Assembly: GCF_018500185.1 (NCBI RefSeq)
Contig: NZ_JAHBGI010000002.1
Coordinates: forward strand, 62,001-126,000
DNA length: 64,000 bases
Reading direction: 5' to 3'
Source of the DNA: Litoribacter ruber
Lineage (GTDB): Bacteria; Bacteroidota; Bacteroidia; Cytophagales; Cyclobacteriaceae
Shown: positions 7,627 to 16,779 of the stretch, in pieces
Layout: every line of letters starts with the position of its first letter
How positions within the stretch are numbered: the stretch's first letter is position 1
Notes under the pieces: generated by a model
Database searches by the model: none
Seen by the model: only the letters and a program-made list of their open reading frames with translations
What the model was told of the DNA's origin: nothing
Translations under genes and position numbers: made by a program

Positions 7627-9024
7627 TTAGTTTATTTTTATATCGTCCAATAAGTTTAATTTGTTCAGCAAATATGAAAGTTTCAAGTCTGAATAATTGT
7701 AATTAATACTATCACTTGTCAACATTGTCAAAAGTAAATCATTGTCAATTTTTGATTCTACTTTCAAAATGTACTTATTCTCAGTAGTACTTCTTACTAA
7801 TAAGTCGGAACCTCTCCGATATTCCGACTTATAATTGTCGTAGAACTTTAATAAGTATGCTTCAATTTCTGCAAATAGTCGTTTTGTGTCATCGGTAATA
7901 AATGATTTAACCGTTTGATAAAATTCCTCTTGAACCTCTTTTATAGTTAATGATTTTGATGATAAGCTCAGACAATAATTTGGATTGATATTCCTTATGT
8001 ATGCAAGGAAAACGAAAATGGTTGGAAGTAAATAATTATTATGATTAAGAGTTCGCAGTGCTAGTCTAGTATGTGCAAATATCTTTTCCTGTTGACGTAA
8101 AGTGAGGCTATTTATTAAAATTTTACTTGTAGCTATAAAATTTTCTCTGTCATACTGAAGTTCAGGATATTTGTTTCTTTCTGCGGACCTAAAAAAGCTA
8201 TCATAGTCAAAGTAATCGTACAGGTAGTAAATGAATTTTTCTTTGTCAGGGTCAGGTACAGAATATTCAATATCAATAAATCGTCTTAAATATTCATTTG
8301 TGTCAATCTTTTCAGAACCGTAGACCCCACAAATTGCATTTCCTAATTGTGTCTTGTCAATTGATAAAACAAATACAATATTAGGGACAGAAAAAAAATG
8401 TTTTATCTGTTCAAGTAATAAAACGGCATAATTGGGTCTACACCTATCAAGCTCGTCAATTATGAAAATCAGCGGCTTGCCATTTGATTCATTCGCAACA
8501 TATTCAGATAGACTTTTTTTAAATTCAGAAATTGATTCTTTTCGTTTAGAGTATTCCTTAATGTCGTCTTCATAAATTTCTAAAAAGCTCTTTGAGGTAT
8601 CTGATATACCTTCTACTAAGGTTTCTGAATCAATATACTTATTGAGAAAGGCTTTCAGTACAGCTGGTGCAACATTTTTTGAAATCAATGCTGCATTTTT
8701 TACAACTTTATTAAACTTGTCTTTACCCTTTTTATTAATAATTTGAAGTTCTCCAACAAATGCAGTTAATGGATTATCCTCAAAGTCGTTTTCCCACGCA
8801 TTAAAATAAATTGTCTTGAAGTCATTATTTATCAACATTTGCTCCCACATCTTGACAAATGTCGTTTTTCCTGTACCCCATTTATTGTTTATTGCTAATA
8901 CAAATCCGTCTGGATAATTCTCTATAACACTTGTCAAAGTTCTTGCATACTTTTCTCTATCAAGTTTGCAATTTGCAAATGGAGTTTCCTTTGGAATTTC
9001 TAAGTCGTGGTGTCTAAATGCCAT
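7627..9024 (-). CDS. KAP family P-loop NTPase
   Basis: 465-aa KAP-type (STAND-related) ATPase. Walker A is NNKWGTGKTTFVKMW near residue 45-60. Walker B with the family signature IIDELDRCRPNYA lies near 185-200, followed by FVLSIDKTQLG. There are no obvious transmembrane helices between the Walker motifs, unlike the membrane-inserted KAP subfamily, so a soluble version is likely. KAP NTPases occur in plasmids, phage-resistance islands and toxin-like contexts. The role here is unknown. The unit is bounded by GTTAGCAGC (7610-7618) and its inverse GCTGCTAAC (9042-9050). Confidence 0.85.
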   Translation of the reverse strand: MAFRHHDLEIPKETPFANCKLDREKYARTLTSVIENYPDGFVLAINNKWGTGKTTFVKMWEQMLINNDFKTIYFNAWENDFEDNPLTAFVGELQIINKKGKDKFNKVVKNAALISKNVAPAVLKAFLNKYIDSETLVEGISDTSKSFLEIYEDDIKEYSKRKESISEFKKSLSEYVANESNGKPLIFIIDELDRCRPNYAVLLLEQIKHFFSVPNIVFVLSIDKTQLGNAICGVYGSEKIDTNEYLRRFIDIEYSVPDPDKEKFIYYLYDYFDYDSFFRSAERNKYPELQYDRENFIATSKILINSLTLRQQEKIFAHTRLALRTLNHNNYLLPTIFVFLAYIRNINPNYCLSLSSKSLTIKEVQEEFYQTVKSFITDDTKRLFAEIEAYLLKFYDNYKSEYRRGSDLLVRSTTENKYILKVESKIDNDLLLTMLTSDSINYNYSDLKLSYLLNKLNLLDDIKIN

Positions 9025-9496
9025 AATGTTGGTAAATGCTTGCTGCTAACATGTTTAAAACCATTACCCCAGTGGCGCCAATCCACCCAAATTTGGGTGG
9101 CTAAGCCTCATATTAATGGGATTCTTATCAGGGTTTAATAATACTAAAGATTTCTTAGACATTAACAAAGAATGAAGGTTTTCCTCTCCCCAAAAGCTTA
9201 CACCCCATACCCCGATCACGGTATTTTTACGTGATTTCTCCCCTAAAATTGCTTTTCACCCCAAAATCTAGCAAATTGAAGCCTTAAACTTTTAAGTACC
9301 GACTTCCCATGAACCAGAAGATTTTACGGCCACGACAGGCGCTCAATAAGGTATATCTCAAAAGTAATACCTGCAAGAAAGGATGTTGAAGCTCCCAAGT
9401 CCAACCTGATCAAGCTCATTGATTAGATTAATGAGTCTGAATCTGAGGGGTTGTAGTACAGATGTAACCGTAACTGTTTAATTAAAATAAAGTGTA
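9025..9496. other. Gap holding the right end of the KAP unit
   Basis: Begins with the inverted end GCTGCTAAC (9042-9050). The rest has no supported gene, and the region upstream of 9497 has no clear TAnnTTTG box that I could fix. Confidence 0.5.
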
Positions 9497-12025
9497 ATGA
9501 AAGCCAACGAACTTCAAATCAACAATTTTTTACAAGCTCCCAATGTCCAATTTGTAATTCCAGTTTACCAACGGAATTACGATTGGACTAATACTGAATG
9601 CAGACAATTATTTAATGATATTATTGCTGTCGAAAAAGAGAAGCGAGGAACCCACTTTATTGGTAGCATCGTATTTATTCATGAGGGAATCTTCACAACC
9701 TCAGAGGTGAAAGAACTCGTCATTATTGACGGTCAGCAAAGGCTCACAACCATTAATATCCTTTATGTTGCTCTTTACCGGTTTTCAAAAGACCATGGAA
9801 AGACTCAGGATGCGGACCGCATTTATAATATGTTTTTGACCAATCAATATGTGCAAAGTGAATCGAGTAAGCTTAAGCTAAAACAAACCGATTCTAATTC
9901 TACCGCTTTTAGATCTATTTTGTTTGGTAATGAAAAAGGATATACGGAATATTCTAATATGATTGAAAATTTCAATCTTTTTTTAGGTCTTATTAGTACA
10001 GATAACTTTGAAGTAATCCTCAATGGCTTAAACCGTTTGATTTTTGTTGAAATTTCCTTGGAGAGGGATAAAGATGACCCGCAAAGGATTTTTGAAAGCT
10101 TAAATTCCACAGGACTCGACTTATCCCAGTCTGACCTGATTAGGAATTACATATTAATGGACCTTCCGCCAAAAGATCAGGAAAAGATATTTGATGTCAT
10201 TTGGAGTCCCATTGAGGAGAATGCCAAAAACTTAACTAAAAAAACATCCTTGGTTTCTGATTTTATCAGAGATTACCTGACACTAAAGACTAAAAAGATT
10301 CCAAACAAAAACAAAGTATATGAAGAGTTTAAAAAGCTTTATTCAAGTAAAAAAGACGAATCGTATCACCAGGAGTTAGAAAATATTAAGTCTTTATCAT
10401 TTCATTATAAAAAGTTTGTTAACCCCAGCTCTGTTCCTGACCAAAAAATTAAGCGCCAATTAGAATATATCAATAGGTTGGAAATCAATGTAGCCTATCC
10501 ATTTTTGCTCCAGGTTTTTGAGGACGCGGAAAACGGAATGGTTTCCCATGAGGACCTTGTTAAAATTCTTCAATTGATCCAAAGTTACGCATGGAGAAGG
10601 TTTATTGTAGGCCTTCCTACAAATGCTTTAAATAAAATATTTATGACCCTTTATTCGGAAGTAGATATTGAAGATTATTATGAGTCGATTGCCTATGCGC
10701 TGGCTAGGAAGAAAGGATCTGCGAAGTTTCCGACTAATGAAGAAATAAAAATAGCACTTAAAGACAAGGATCTTTATAATATCCAGCCAAAAAACAGAAG
10801 TTATTTATTCGAATTGCTGGAAAACTTTCAAAACAAGGAATATGTGGATACATCTTTCGAAGGAATTACCATTGAGCACATTTTTCCAAGAAATCCTCAT
10901 GAGGAATGGGAAAATGAACTCGAAACACAAGACTTCTTTGACTTTAAGGAAAAATATTTAAATACAATTGCCAATCTAACCTTGTCAGGAAATAATGGAC
11001 ATTTAGGAAATAAGACTTTCATTCAGAAGAAGTTGATGAATCAAAATGGTCGGGAGCAAGGATATGAATTTAGTAGGCTTTGGTTAAACTCTTATCTTCA
11101 AGATATTGAAAAATGGGACAGAACAGCATATGAAACTCGTCTTAATATCATTTATGAGAGATTTTTGAAAATATGGAAGTTTCCCGACATCCAAGAAATT
11201 GAAAAAGACGAGGCAGAAGAGCAGAATATCTTTGATGCTGATCAGCCTACTTATAAGAAATTGGAGTATTTTATCTTTGAAGATACCAAAGTAGAGGAGG
11301 AAGCTGTGGCCCAAATGTACTTCTTCGTTATTAGAAGATTATATGAAAAAAACTCAGAACTATTATTAAACAATCAGGAAACACTAAAGATTACAAGAAA
11401 TAGTTCAGATTTTAGGGCCGCTCAAGAAGTGACCAATGGTTGGTTTGTTGAGTCCAATACTGATAGCAATTCAAAATTCAATGTACTAAAAAGACTTCTC
11501 AAACTTTTTGAAATGGAGGATGAACTCTTAATAAAATATCAAACGGGTTTGGTTAACAACGGTGAACCAAGTCGATATTCAATAAGAAGAAAATACTGGA
11601 ATCAATTATTGCCCAAACTCAAGAACACCACTTTGTTTACTAATGTTAGTGCCTCAAAAGACCATTGGTTAAGCACTGGTGCTGGTTTGACAGGTGTGGC
11701 TTATACCTTAGTAATAACAAAATCTTGTGTAAGGATTGAATTAAGCATCACCACTTCAAGCAAAGAGGTGAATAAAAATTATTTTCATAAAATCAGGAAA
11801 AATCAAGCACAAATAGACGAAGCTTTTGGGGAAGGAATTGTCTGGGAAGAATTGCCAGGAAGCAAAATGAGTAGAATCAAAGTGGAGCGCAATAGTATAA
11901 ACCTTTTTAATGAAGATGACTGGGGCACCATGAACGATTTTTTTATTCAGACCTTACCAAAGTTTCATGACGTTTTTGATAGGTTTGTAAAGGAGTTAAA
12001 AGGGCAACTTGGTTTTAGGTTATAG
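9497..12025 (+). CDS. GmrSD-like DUF262/DUF1524 protein with C-terminal DUF4268
   Basis: 842-aa protein related to type IV modification-dependent restriction enzymes (GmrSD). The N-terminal DUF262 has the YQRNYDW box near residue 25-31 and the nucleotide-binding IDGQQRLTT near 77-85. The DUF1524 HNH-like nuclease follows near 455-510 (ITIEHIFPRNPHEEW, then NTIANLTLSG and NKTF). The end (about residues 700-840) fits DUF4268, with KEVNKNYFHKIRKNQAQIDE. GmrSD proteins cut hydroxymethyl- or glucosyl-modified phage DNA. That is a family role; this fusion is inferred to be antiphage. Both catalytic boxes look intact. Confidence 0.85.
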   Translation: MKANELQINNFLQAPNVQFVIPVYQRNYDWTNTECRQLFNDIIAVEKEKRGTHFIGSIVFIHEGIFTTSEVKELVIIDGQQRLTTINILYVALYRFSKDHGKTQDADRIYNMFLTNQYVQSESSKLKLKQTDSNSTAFRSILFGNEKGYTEYSNMIENFNLFLGLISTDNFEVILNGLNRLIFVEISLERDKDDPQRIFESLNSTGLDLSQSDLIRNYILMDLPPKDQEKIFDVIWSPIEENAKNLTKKTSLVSDFIRDYLTLKTKKIPNKNKVYEEFKKLYSSKKDESYHQELENIKSLSFHYKKFVNPSSVPDQKIKRQLEYINRLEINVAYPFLLQVFEDAENGMVSHEDLVKILQLIQSYAWRRFIVGLPTNALNKIFMTLYSEVDIEDYYESIAYALARKKGSAKFPTNEEIKIALKDKDLYNIQPKNRSYLFELLENFQNKEYVDTSFEGITIEHIFPRNPHEEWENELETQDFFDFKEKYLNTIANLTLSGNNGHLGNKTFIQKKLMNQNGREQGYEFSRLWLNSYLQDIEKWDRTAYETRLNIIYERFLKIWKFPDIQEIEKDEAEEQNIFDADQPTYKKLEYFIFEDTKVEEEAVAQMYFFVIRRLYEKNSELLLNNQETLKITRNSSDFRAAQEVTNGWFVESNTDSNSKFNVLKRLLKLFEMEDELLIKYQTGLVNNGEPSRYSIRRKYWNQLLPKLKNTTLFTNVSASKDHWLSTGAGLTGVAYTLVITKSCVRIELSITTSSKEVNKNYFHKIRKNQAQIDEAFGEGIVWEELPGSKMSRIKVERNSINLFNEDDWGTMNDFFIQTLPKFHDVFDRFVKELKGQLGFRL

Positions 12026-12209
12026 CTTTGATAATATTTCTTGAATTATTAAAGTGGATTGTAAAATTTAGGCATTTAGAATTTAAGATGTTATTATTAA
12101 TTAGCATCGGAAAAAATAATCTTTCCGATTTACTCAGCTAATTAGACAAAGGTCAGGCTAAGGGACAAGAATGTCTTATATTCTAAAAGTGCCAAAGACA
12201 GGCAATGGG

Positions 12210-12330
12210 GTTTGGGAGTCGGAGATTCCTCACTTAGCCTGCACAAGTTAAAGACTTGTCACAATGGAACGTGAGCCTTGATAGAATGGAAAGGTACAAT
12301 GGATTCTTTGATGTAGTCAAATACTATAAG
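12210..12330. repeat. Double-hairpin dispersed repeat, copy E
   Basis: Degenerate copy: GGAGTC-GGA-GATTCC at 12215-12229 and CAAGTT-AAA-GACTTG at 12244-12258. The tail GTACAATGGATTCTTTGAT runs to about 12326, exactly where the toxin reading frame on the minus strand breaks off. Confidence 0.7.
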
Positions 12331-12406
12331 CTGCCTGTTTCCAGTTTTTTTTGTGCTTTTGTATATCTTTTATGGCCGTATTGGTAAAAGTTACCTCGAA
12401 ACTCAC
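12317..12406 (-). pseudogene. Truncated Txe/YoeB-type toxin
   Basis: The GTG at 12406 overlaps the TGA of the upstream antitoxin gene as GTGA. The frame encodes 29 residues only, opening with SFEVTFTNTAIKDIQKHKK. This is the typical N-terminus of Txe/YoeB RelE-superfamily toxins, which normally run to about 85 residues, so the catalytic C-terminal half is missing. The stop arises at the border of repeat copy E, so insertion of or recombination with the repeat most likely removed the rest. Confidence 0.7.
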
Positions 12407-12654
12407 AGGCCCAGCAATTTTTTGCGTTCTTCTTTGGTCAGTTTTACAGTTTTTCCCTCCTTTGCCTCTTTAATTCCTTCGAGTATACTTTTGATGTTGT
12501 TTGGATTCTCAAAATATGGGTCCCCGCTAGGAGAGGGGTTTTCGTCATTGGCCAACTTCCATTCCTTAAATGAAGCATTGTGTTTGCGGGCAAGTTCTCT
12601 AAACTTATCCAATATTTCACTGTTATCTGTTTCTATTTCAAATAGTTGTTTCAT
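12403..12654 (-). CDS. Antitoxin-like protein (partner of truncated toxin)
   Basis: 83-aa acidic and basic protein ending KTVKLTKEERKKLLGL, with a helical N-terminus (EIETDNSEILDKFRELARKH). Composition and the EGIKEAKEGK tail resemble Bacteroidota type II antitoxins of the DUF2683/Phd-adjacent kind, where the C-terminus wraps the toxin. It is followed with a 4-bp overlap by a decayed Txe/YoeB-type toxin, which supports the role. With the toxin gone it would be an orphan antitoxin, possibly still able to neutralise related toxins elsewhere. Confidence 0.7.
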   Translation of the reverse strand: MKQLFEIETDNSEILDKFRELARKHNASFKEWKLANDENPSPSGDPYFENPNNIKSILEGIKEAKEGKTVKLTKEERKKLLGL

Positions 12655-12701
12655 TGTAAATTTAGTCTATACTTCTTTAACGATGCAAATATTAAAGTGG
12701 G

Positions 12702-14084
12702 TTACTTCCCGATGCAGAACTTACTAAATATATTCGCCAACAAATCATCCGTCGTTATCTCACCGGTGATCTCACCAAGGTAATGCAGCGATCTTCTGAT
12801 GTCCATGGCGAGGAAGTCGTTGGTGATTTGGATGTCCAGGCCGTTTAATACATCCAACAGGGACTGCCGGGTTTTGACTAGGGAGTCGTAGTGGCGGATG
12901 TTGGTCACGATGGTGTTGCCGGTCCTGAACTTGTCGAGGTTGACCAGTTCGAGGATACGGCTGCGGAGGTCATCGAGGTTTTCTTTTTGGCCTGCAGAGA
13001 TGAAAAGGCTGTCTGGATGCTTTTCTTTTAAGTCGTTGATTAATTGGGGGTTGGCTTTGTCTATCTTGTTTCCTACTTTAAGAAAAGGTACGCCGAGATT
13101 CTCCAATTTGTTGACGTCACGGTTGATTTCGACCATGTCGGTGTCGGTGAGGTCAAAAAGATAGAGGATCAGGCTGGCGGTTTTCATTTTTTCCTGGGTT
13201 CTGCTTACCCCGATGGCTTCGATTGTGTCGGTGGTTTCCCGCAATCCGGCCGTATCGATAAACCTGAAGATCACCCCTCCGATATTGATTTCATCTTCGA
13301 TAAAATCCCGGGTGGTGCCCGCAATTTCGGAGACTATGGCTTTTTCCTCATTGAGCAATGCGTTCAAAAGGGTGGATTTTCCGGCATTTGGCTTGCCCGC
13401 AATGACTGTGGGAACACCGTTTTTGATGACATTTCCTAGGTCAAAACTGGCGATCAACTTCTCGATTACGCGCAGCAATTTCTCTATCAAAACCCTCAAA
13501 TCGTCCCTGCTGGCAAATTCCACGTCCTCTTCCACGAAGTCGAGCTCAAGCTCGATCATGGAGGCGAAGTGTATCAATTGGTTTCTCAACTGTTGTATTT
13601 CCCCGCTGAAACCGCCTCTCATTTGATTAAGTGCAGCTTGGTGGGATGCTTCGGAGTCGGAGTGGATCAGGTCGGCCACGGCCTCTGCCTGGGCAAGGTC
13701 AAACTGCCCGTTTAGGAAAGCCCGCTGGGTGAATTCTCCGGGCTTGGCAGGCCGGGCACCTTTGCGGATGAAAAGCTTGATGACCTGGTTGATGATATAG
13801 GATGACCCATGCGTGGAAATCTCCACCACGTTTTCTTTAGTGAAACTTTTAGGAGCAATGAAGAGTGAAACCAAAACCTCATCTATGATTTTTTCCCCAT
13901 CCCTAATGGTTCCAAAATGTATGGTATGGGATTCCTGCTTTTCCAGGTTTTTTCCCTTAAAAACACTGTTGCATAAGGAGATGGCCTCTGGCCCGGAAAG
14001 CCGGATTACGGCAATGGCACCTACACCCTGGGGGGTGGCAAGGGCAATTATGGTGTCATTCTTTTCGCTTAAATTAAAGCTCAT
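12702..14084 (-). CDS. mnmE: tRNA modification GTPase MnmE
   Basis: 460-aa cytoplasmic GTPase that, with MnmG, installs 5-carboxymethylaminomethyl at U34 of certain tRNAs. The N-terminal tetrahydrofolate-binding domain opens [20 protein letters not shown]. The G domain shows G1 [10 protein letters not shown]3 DTAGLRE and G4 GNKID. The C-terminus is the invariant FCIGK with the catalytic Cys. Length is normal. It follows the thioredoxin gene with a 3-bp gap, so the two are likely co-transcribed. Confidence 0.98.
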   Translation of the reverse strand: MSFNLSEKNDTIIALATPQGVGAIAVIRLSGPEAISLCNSVFKGKNLEKQESHTIHFGTIRDGEKIIDEVLVSLFIAPKSFTKENVVEISTHGSSYIINQVIKLFIRKGARPAKPGEFTQRAFLNGQFDLAQAEAVADLIHSDSEASHQAALNQMRGGFSGEIQQLRNQLIHFASMIELELDFVEEDVEFASRDDLRVLIEKLLRVIEKLIASFDLGNVIKNGVPTVIAGKPNAGKSTLLNALLNEEKAIVSEIAGTTRDFIEDEINIGGVIFRFIDTAGLRETTDTIEAIGVSRTQEKMKTASLILYLFDLTDTDMVEINRDVNKLENLGVPFLKVGNKIDKANPQLINDLKEKHPDSLFISAGQKENLDDLRSRILELVNLDKFRTGNTIVTNIRHYDSLVKTRQSLLDVLNGLDIQITNDFLAMDIRRSLHYLGEITGEITTDDLLANIFSKFCIGK

Positions 14085-14087
14085 GCT

Positions 14088-14540
14088 TTAAGGGTTGAAT
14101 TGTTGAAGTACTGCTTGAAGTGTCTCTAGAAAATTGTCTGCCTCTCTGTAACCTGGCATTTGGGTGATGTTCTCCATCGCGGCATCCATGATGATGAAAT
14201 TGGGGTAGGAGCTGACGCGCATGGCCCGTGACATGGTCTGCTCAGTATACTCATGTCCCCTGAAATTGAACTTCCGCTTGTTGTCTTCGGCGTTCATTTT
14301 TACAGGATAAAAATTCTCGTTTACATAACGGACCACCGCCGGATCGGTAAATGTTCCTTTGTCCATTTTCTTGCACCAGCCGCACCAATCGGTATAAACG
14401 TCCACTAAGACCATCTTGGGAGCCTTTTGGTTTTTTTCGGCAGCCTCTTCGAAAGTCAGCCATTTTATTTCCCCCTGGGCCTGGGCGGAAAATACCATCG
14501 CCACTAGAAGGCTTATCGTAAGTAGTACTTTTTGCATCAT
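14088..14540 (-). CDS. Secreted thioredoxin-family protein
   Basis: 150 aa with an N-terminal signal peptide (VLLTISLLVAMVFSAQAQG) and a thioredoxin-like WCGWCKKMDKGTF active site near residue 50, then NENFYPVKMNAED. This matches the DUF255/thioredoxin_7 type of Bacteroidota periplasmic thioredoxins, which act in disulfide reduction or protein quality control. It is immediately upstream of mnmE. The exact redox partner is unknown. Confidence 0.85.
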   Translation of the reverse strand: MMQKVLLTISLLVAMVFSAQAQGEIKWLTFEEAAEKNQKAPKMVLVDVYTDWCGWCKKMDKGTFTDPAVVRYVNENFYPVKMNAEDNKRKFNFRGHEYTEQTMSRAMRVSSYPNFIIMDAAMENITQMPGYREADNFLETLQAVLQQFNP

Positions 14541-14602
14541 AACTTATTTGGGTCCACGGTCCACTGTGAGCTGTGGACATTCAAAAATAATAAATAAAAA
14601 CT

Positions 14603-15499
14603 TCATCTCTTTAGTTCCGCCGGCATGATGATCCCTTTTCCAATGCTTCTTTTTTGGATGGTCACATAGAGGATGGCGGCCAAAAGGAACAGGCCGGAAA
14701 CACTTGCCATGGCGCCAGCGATGGAGCCATCTATAAAGTAGGCCAGGTAATATCCCACCAACGAAGTTAGGAACCCGATCAATATAGTCAAAAGCAGCAT
14801 GGGCTTCAATTTTTTGGTGAGGATGTAGGCAGTCGCGGGAGGGACTACCAAAAGGGCCAAAACCAAAATGGCACCCACAGCCTCAAAGGAACTTACCGTG
14901 GTGTAAGACACCATGCCCATCAAACTCAGGTTGATGAATCCGGTGGAAAATCCGATGGTTTGAGCAAACTGCTTGTCGAAGGAAGTCAGTTTTAATTCTT
15001 TATACATAAACCCAACATACAGAAGCACCAATATCACGTTGATCACAGCGATCCATAATACCCTTGGGCCAAGGATGGTGTTGTTTTCGGTTACGATCAG
15101 GTCTAGGGGGATGTAGGCAATTTCGCCATAAAGCACACAATCCTGGTCCAGGTCAATCTGCCCGGCAAATACGGTAATCAGAATAATCCCGATGGCAAAC
15201 AGCCAGGTAAACGTGACACCGATGGAAGCATCGTTTTGGAGTTTGACCTTTGTGCTCAGGTAGTCGATGATGATGGTGGCCAGAATTCCCAGCAAGCCCG
15301 CCCCAATGATAATGGCTATTCCTTCCCTTTGACCGGAAAAGAAGAATGCCAAAACAATCCCGGGCAGTACCGCATGGGAAATGGCGTCGCCAATCATGGC
15401 CATGTTGCGCAAAATCAGGAAGGACCCGAGAAGTCCGCAGGAAATGGCGATCAGGGTTCCGGTGAGGATGATCAAAAATGCGTTTGGATCAAAGGTCAT
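14603..15499 (-). CDS. Metal ABC transporter permease (ABC-3 family)
   Basis: 298-aa inner-membrane permease with about eight to nine hydrophobic segments and the family sequence IGDAISHAVLPGIVLAFFF. Last gene of a four-gene Mn/Fe/Zn importer cluster. The start is set at the ATG at 15499 (MTFDPNAFLI), which overlaps the end of the fused permease by 11 bp. The frame is open further upstream but would translate the neighbour's coding region. Two permeases in one locus suggest a heterodimeric channel. Metal specificity cannot be told from sequence; DtxR-type control suggests manganese or iron. Confidence 0.92.
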   Translation of the reverse strand: MTFDPNAFLIILTGTLIAISCGLLGSFLILRNMAMIGDAISHAVLPGIVLAFFFSGQREGIAIIIGAGLLGILATIIIDYLSTKVKLQNDASIGVTFTWLFAIGIILITVFAGQIDLDQDCVLYGEIAYIPLDLIVTENNTILGPRVLWIAVINVILVLLYVGFMYKELKLTSFDKQFAQTIGFSTGFINLSLMGMVSYTTVSSFEAVGAILVLALLVVPPATAYILTKKLKPMLLLTILIGFLTSLVGYYLAYFIDGSIAGAMASVSGLFLLAAILYVTIQKRSIGKGIIMPAELKR

Positions 15500-16778
15500 G
15501 GTCTCTGGGGATTTTGGAGTGATGTGGATCCTGGGTTGGATAATCCAAAGAGGCATCCAGTTTGGCTTCGAGCTCGGGAGTGAGCAGGTGTTCCATTTTC
15601 TCGGCCATGTCATGGACATGGTCAGGGGCCAGGTTGAGGTATTGGGCAAGGTAAAGTTCCCAAAGCCTGTGAAGCCTTACCACTCTTTTGGCCTCCACCA
15701 ATCCGGTAGGGGTGAGCAGGAGGTGGTTGGATTTTTCCTCGATTTGGCCTTCCTTTTTCAATTTGGAGATAAAGCGCTTGGTTTCCTTTTCCTTTCCGGG
15801 AAACAATTCCAAAATATCGGCTTTGCCCAAGGGGGCGGCATTTCTCTCCCTTACCTGATAAAGTGATTTCAAGAGGTGGTCTCTATGGATTTTTTGCTGG
15901 TAATTTCTCTGGTTGTACCATTTGGAAAGAATGCCTTTTTTCCCTGCAAAGAAAAAAGAGGCAAACGCTATAAAGGAAATCGCCATCACCACCCATGGCC
16001 CGGTGGGCATATGGGGCACGGCAAAGGAAATGTAGGCACCGGCTATCCCGGAGAGCACGGCAAAAATCACGGCTAGCAGCAGAATGATTTTCAGCCTGTC
16101 GGACCAAAATCGAGCCGCTGCCGGAGGGGTGATCAAAAGGGCTGCCATCAGAACCACGCCAATTGCCTGAATTCCAGTGACAACGGCCATTACTAGTAAA
16201 GTATTGAACAGTAGTTTAAGTCTTTTGACCGGGAGTCCAACGCTTTGGGCGTAGCCAGGATTGAAAATGATGAGCTTGAACTCCTTGTAAAACACCAAAA
16301 GGCAGACGATAACCAGTAGAGCCAGAATGCCATAAACCATCAGATCTTCATAGACAATGGAAATGGCGTTGCCAAAGAGGAAATGGTCGAGTCCGGACAA
16401 GGCGGCGTCCCCGGTTTGTTGAAGCTGGGTAAAGAGCAGGATGCCTATTCCAAAAAAGACGGAAAGGACGGCAGCAATCACGGTGTCCTCCTTCAGTTTG
16501 GTCGATCGGCTGATCCATTCTATGGCGTATGTGGAAACCGCTCCAGTAATAAACGCTCCAAGGACAATCCAGTAGGGGTTTTTGCTGCCGGCAAACATGA
16601 AGGCTAGGCAGACTCCCGGAAGCACGGCATGGGAAATGGCATCTCCCAGCAAAGCTTTCTTATCCAAAAACGTAAAGGTGCCCACCATGGCCGCGCTGAT
16701 GGAGAGCAGCGTGATGCCGGCCACCACCATGGCTACATTGGGGTCCTGAAAGGAAAAGAAGTAAACAAAGTCTTCCAT
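15489..16778 (-). CDS. Metal ABC permease fused to DtxR-like repressor domain
   Basis: 429 aa. Residues 1 to about 280 are an ABC-3 permease (LLGDAISHAVLPGVCLAFMF). From about 300 onward the protein is soluble and DtxR-like. It has a winged-helix segment (LGKADILELFPGKEKETKRF, then ISKLKKEGQIE) and the dimerisation/metal part RLHRLWELYLAQYL, then VHDMAEKMEHLL and TQDPHHSKIP. The architecture is that of chlamydial YtgCR, where the repressor is released by proteolysis. The last residues overlap the next permease start by 11 bp. Repressor activity is inferred; the domain call is strong. Confidence 0.9.
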   Translation of the reverse strand: MEDFVYFFSFQDPNVAMVVAGITLLSISAAMVGTFTFLDKKALLGDAISHAVLPGVCLAFMFAGSKNPYWIVLGAFITGAVSTYAIEWISRSTKLKEDTVIAAVLSVFFGIGILLFTQLQQTGDAALSGLDHFLFGNAISIVYEDLMVYGILALLVIVCLLVFYKEFKLIIFNPGYAQSVGLPVKRLKLLFNTLLVMAVVTGIQAIGVVLMAALLITPPAAARFWSDRLKIILLLAVIFAVLSGIAGAYISFAVPHMPTGPWVVMAISFIAFASFFFAGKKGILSKWYNQRNYQQKIHRDHLLKSLYQVRERNAAPLGKADILELFPGKEKETKRFISKLKKEGQIEEKSNHLLLTPTGLVEAKRVVRLHRLWELYLAQYLNLAPDHVHDMAEKMEHLLTPELEAKLDASLDYPTQDPHHSKIPRDHDL

Positions 16779-16779
16779 A

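Noticed and set aside
12898..14091. Long plus-strand frames opposite mnmE
   Set aside because: mnmE is full length on the other strand with all G motifs; the plus frames are shadows with odd composition.
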